From: Cheilinus undulatus
Taxonomy: Eukaryota > Chordata > Actinopteri > Labriformes > Labridae
Direction: 5' to 3'
NCBI RefSeq assembly: GCF_018320785.1
Contig: NC_054867.1
Coordinates: forward strand, 54,291,776 to 54,355,775
DNA length: 64,000 nt
Positions 60,471 through 64,000 of this stretch are shown piece after piece; position 1 is the first letter of the stretch, and each line of letters starts with the position of its first letter. The notes beneath the pieces are model-generated. The model was not told the origin of the DNA and did no database searches. It worked only from the letters and a program-made list of their open reading frames with translations. The translations under genes were made by a program, and so were the position numbers.

Positions 60471-61380
60471 AAACAGAGATGTTATGTTTTGTTACATTAC
60501 ATTTTGCGATGTTATGTATGTTACATTACATTACATAACATATGCTATGTTATTTACGCTATATTACAATTATGTTGTAAAAATAAATCTATTAATGTAC
60601 CATTACTTTACCTTACATATGATACATTACATAACATTTCTTATTTTTGTTATGTTGTGTTACATTATGCTTAATTAGTTTTGAATACATTACATAACAT
60701 TGCATTATGTACATTACATTAACCTACATTACTTTACATTACTCAGTGTTACTTTGTTATGTTATGTTTTATGGGATTAGATTATATAAAATCATGTTAA
60801 ATTAGTACATTACTTTACTTTATTATGTTATATTATGTTAAATACATTGTGTTATGTTCCATTCTATTATAATGAATTATATTGTATTATGTTATGATAT
60901 GTTGCATTATGTTATGTTACGTTATGCTTTATTAGTTTAGATAGCATTACTTACGACACACAATGTACATTACATTACTATTCATTCTCTAACATCACTT
61001 TATTATGCTGTTTAATTGGATTATATTATGTAATGCTGTTAAATCTGAACATTACGTTACATTACTTTATTATGTTATATTGAGTTGTGTTCTGTTCCAT
61101 TTTGTTAAAGTAGATTATATTGTACTATATTATGTCACATTGCATTGTTATGTTGTGTTATGTTACTTATAATTAGGTTATGTTATGTACATAACATTAT
61201 GTTATTATGTTATTTTACATAATGTAACATTGCATTATGTGCTGTTATATGGTTGCGTTCTATTAGATTATACTGTGTTCTGTTATGTTAAATTATCTTA
61301 TATTACCTTATGTATGATACATTACATTACTTTATGTTGAAACATTACATTACTTTATGTCGATACATTACATTACATTT
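60470..61380. repeat. TTATGTTA/ACATTACATT AT-rich repeat
   Basis: About 900 bp built of TTACATTACATAACATT and TATGTTATGTTA words in mixed orientation, so it can self-pair at many positions. No coding potential. Confidence 0.88.
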
Positions 61381-62330
61381 GAACTTGTTAACATTAGAGC
61401 ATTAGAAATCTGCAACATTAGAACACTGTAATATTGGAACATTAAAACAATGTAATGTTGGTGCATGGGAACACTGGATCATTAGAGCACTGTGATATTA
61501 TAACATTACAATTCTGTTACATTTGAACACTGGAATGTTGGAATATCAGAACTCAGATGAATTTATTCAGGAATGTTTGTCTTTCTGGAACATGAAAACA
61601 CTGTAATGTTGGAGAACTAGAATGCTGGAACATTAAGACACTAATGCTGGAATATTAGGACACTAATGATGGAACATTAGAACACTGGAATGTTGGAACA
61701 TTAGAACACTGTAATGCTGGAACATTAGAACACTGTAATTCTGGAATATTAGATATAACACTGTAATGCCGGAACATTAGAACACTGCAATGTTGAAACA
61801 TTAGAACACTGTAATTCTGGAATATTAGATATAACACTGTAATGCCGGAACATTAGAACACTGGCATGTTGGAACATTAGAACACTGGAACATAAGAACA
61901 CTGCAATGTTGAAACATTAGAACACTGTAATGCTGGAATATTAGAACATTGGAACATTAGAACACTGTAGTGTTTGAATATCAGAACACTGGAAAATAAA
62001 AAAACTGGAACTTAAGAACATTTGAATGTGAGAACATTTGAACATTAGAACAATGTAATGTTGGAATATCAGAACACTGGAATATGGGAACACTAGAACA
62101 TTGGAACGTTAGAACACTGAAACACTAGAGCATTAGAACACTAAAACACTGGAACTTTAGAGCACTGAAACATTAGAAGATTGGAATATGCTGCCAGCTC
62201 TCTGTCTCTGTATGGCGGCCCTTAAACGTAAACATGGTGAGATGGAGGGCCCCTGAAGCGTCAGAACATTAGAACACTGAACAACTAGAACATTAAAACA
62301 TTAGAATGTGTAGAGAGTGTTCTTCGTCTC
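61380..62330. repeat. GGAACATTAGAACACTGTAATG minisatellite
   Basis: Degenerate tandem words of about 22 bp, of the type TGGAACATTAGAACACTGTA. Blocks around 61700-61870 form a higher-order duplication (GGAATATTAGATATAACACT occurs twice). Confidence 0.88.
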
Positions 62331-63122
62331 TGTATTTAAATCTAAATGTAAACACAGACTGAAGGAGAACCCTTCTGGCTCCAGGTTGTTTTGACTCAGA
62401 TAAATTTATTCTGGAATGTTTGTCTTTCAAATTCAAGGATTTTTGAGTTGAGATAAAATCAAATCAAATCAGATGAGATAAGATAAGAGAGAACTTTTTT
62501 AAGAGAAGGAAGTTTGTCCAGAATTACAGCCAGGAGAGGAAAAGTTATTCTTCTTCATCCATAAAGACACTCGCACTGATTTAGAGAGAGGATCTCTCTT
62601 AGATTTGAGAACCCAGAGAGAGATACAGAACTGCAGAGATCAAATAGAGGACTGAGATCTGAGCATGGTCTCATCATGGTTGGGGTTTTTCAGAGCTGGT
62701 CTAGAAGGAGATGTTGGACTGGTCTAAGGTTATGGCGGCTCCATCAGTTCTAAAACTGGAGAAACACATCTTTAATGATCCAGTCTATTTGATATCAGCC
62801 TCGTCTCCATCCTGATACTCAGCATTTAATGATAGATCAGCTCTCTGATTATTACTTATGATAGAAACATTTGTTATGGGGGCAGACGAGGAACTAAAGG
62901 GTATAAAAACAGTTTAATCATCCAGAATTCTCAGAGTGACCCCTGGTGGGCCAACAGAATAATGCATGTTAGAACAGTCGTGTTAGATTAACAGATCTTT
63001 CCTGTTTGCAGACGTTTCCTCACAGCATGGGTCAGAAACACGTCTGAGCTGATCTAGATTCATAGATTTAGTCATTGTAGATCAGCCTCCTACTGTCAAA
63101 GACTCACATTCACTTAGTGATA
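62331..63122. other. Unique sequence, nothing recognised
   Basis: Non-repetitive DNA with no supported exon. Flanked on the right by a transposon end. Confidence 0.4.
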
Positions 63123-64000
63123 CAGTGATACTCAACGTGTGGCTCTTTTATGATTTGTGGCTCCTTTATGTCTTAATCGGAAATATTACTCCCCCAGAAA
63201 ACCTTAAAAAAAGGGAAACGTTTGTCCTGCTTTTTGCCATTTTTTCTACTTCTTTTGCATTTTCTGCCACTTTTCGCCCATATAAGCTGTCTTTTGCCAT
63301 TAAATGCCACTTTTGTCCAAGTTTTGCCACCTTTTTACAGCTTTATGTCTATTTTTGCCACCTTTGTGGTACTTTCTTGCCTATTTTAGTCACTTTTCAC
63401 TCATTTTTCGCTATTTTTTGCCACTTTAATCAATTTTGCCCTCTGTAACTCCTTTTTTTTTGTCACTTCTCACCTATTTTTGCCTGTTTCTGCCCATTTT
63501 TCCAAGTTTTTCTCCCCATTTTTGCAACGTCTCAACCATTTTTGCCACTTCTTTTTGCCACTTTTCACCTATTTTTGCCACTTTTGTCCTGCCTATTGCT
63601 ATTTTTCACCTTTTTTGACATTTTCTGTCCCTTTAGCCCATATAAGCTGTCTTTTGCCATTAAATGCCCCTTTTATCCCCATTTTTGGCACTTTTTTTTT
63701 TTTTTTACAGCTTTTTGCCTACTTTTACCAACTTTATGCTTCTTTTTGCCTGTTTTAGTCACTTTTCACTGTTTTTTGCTAGTTTTTGCCACTTTTAACC
63801 AATTTTGCCCCCCTGTAACTCATTTTTTTTGGTCACTTCTCACCCATTTTTGCCTGTCTCTGCCCGTTTTTGCTGCTTTTCCTCCCCATTTTTGCTGCTT
63901 TATGGCCATTTTAGCCACTTTTAACTTATTTTTACTGCCACTAACCTTTGTTTGCCATTTTTCACCACTTAGATTGTGGCTCTTGTGAAAGTAATTTTTT
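63123..64000. mobile_element. hAT-like non-autonomous element with TTTTTGCCA array (copy 3, runs off the window)
   Basis: Left end CAGTGATACTCAACGTGTGG is identical in its first 20 bases to copy 1. The interior shares GCCATTAAATGCC and CATATAAGCTGTC with it. The right end lies past the window, but the pre-terminal TTAGATTGTGGCTCTTG is present at about 63970. Confidence 0.8.

Overview
The window looks like teleost fish nuclear DNA: compact exons with GT-AG introns, many non-autonomous DNA transposons of fish type, and abundant mini- and microsatellites. There is no bacterial, organellar or CRISPR content. No computation was run, so exons were placed by reading splice sites, phase and protein similarity from general knowledge.

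Layout. (1) 1-2351 (+): 3' part of a four-transmembrane MS4A (CD20-like) gene. (2) 2352-5214: its 3'UTR, then intergenic DNA and the likely promoter/5'UTR of the next gene. (3) 5215 to about 37.3-40.0 kb (+): a nearly complete cacna1s gene, the L-type calcium channel Cav1.1 that acts as voltage sensor of skeletal muscle. I place 41 coding exons that join in phase without a frameshift, plus one tentative terminal exon. (4) 40392 to about 49.07 kb (-): a complete optc gene (opticin, a class III small leucine-rich proteoglycan), convergent with cacna1s, with a probable non-coding first exon near 49 kb. (5) 49.1-64 kb: no convincing gene; transposons, AT-rich DNA and tandem repeats.

Biology. The predicted Cav1.1 keeps the beta-subunit site in the I-II loop, the II-III loop that couples to RyR1, the S4 arginines and the IQ region. 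It departs from the mammalian channel where ion conduction and voltage sensing are set. The repeat I selectivity-filter glutamate is glutamine; the repeat III filter is followed by arginine; the end of IS3 and the IS3-S4 linker (about 26 residues) are missing in frame; and the distal C-terminus is not found. This fits the reported loss of calcium conduction by teleost Cav1.1 and may go further.

Genome structure. The most unusual signal is that many cacna1s introns carry minisatellites that start at, or are built from, an exon-intron junction, including amplified copies of splice donors or acceptors (exons 2, 5, 6, 12, 25, 26, 34 and others). Several transposons are complete enough to show terminal inverted repeats and target-site duplications (hAT-like with 8-bp duplications, piggyBac-like with TTAA, a TA-flanked MITE and a long foldback element).
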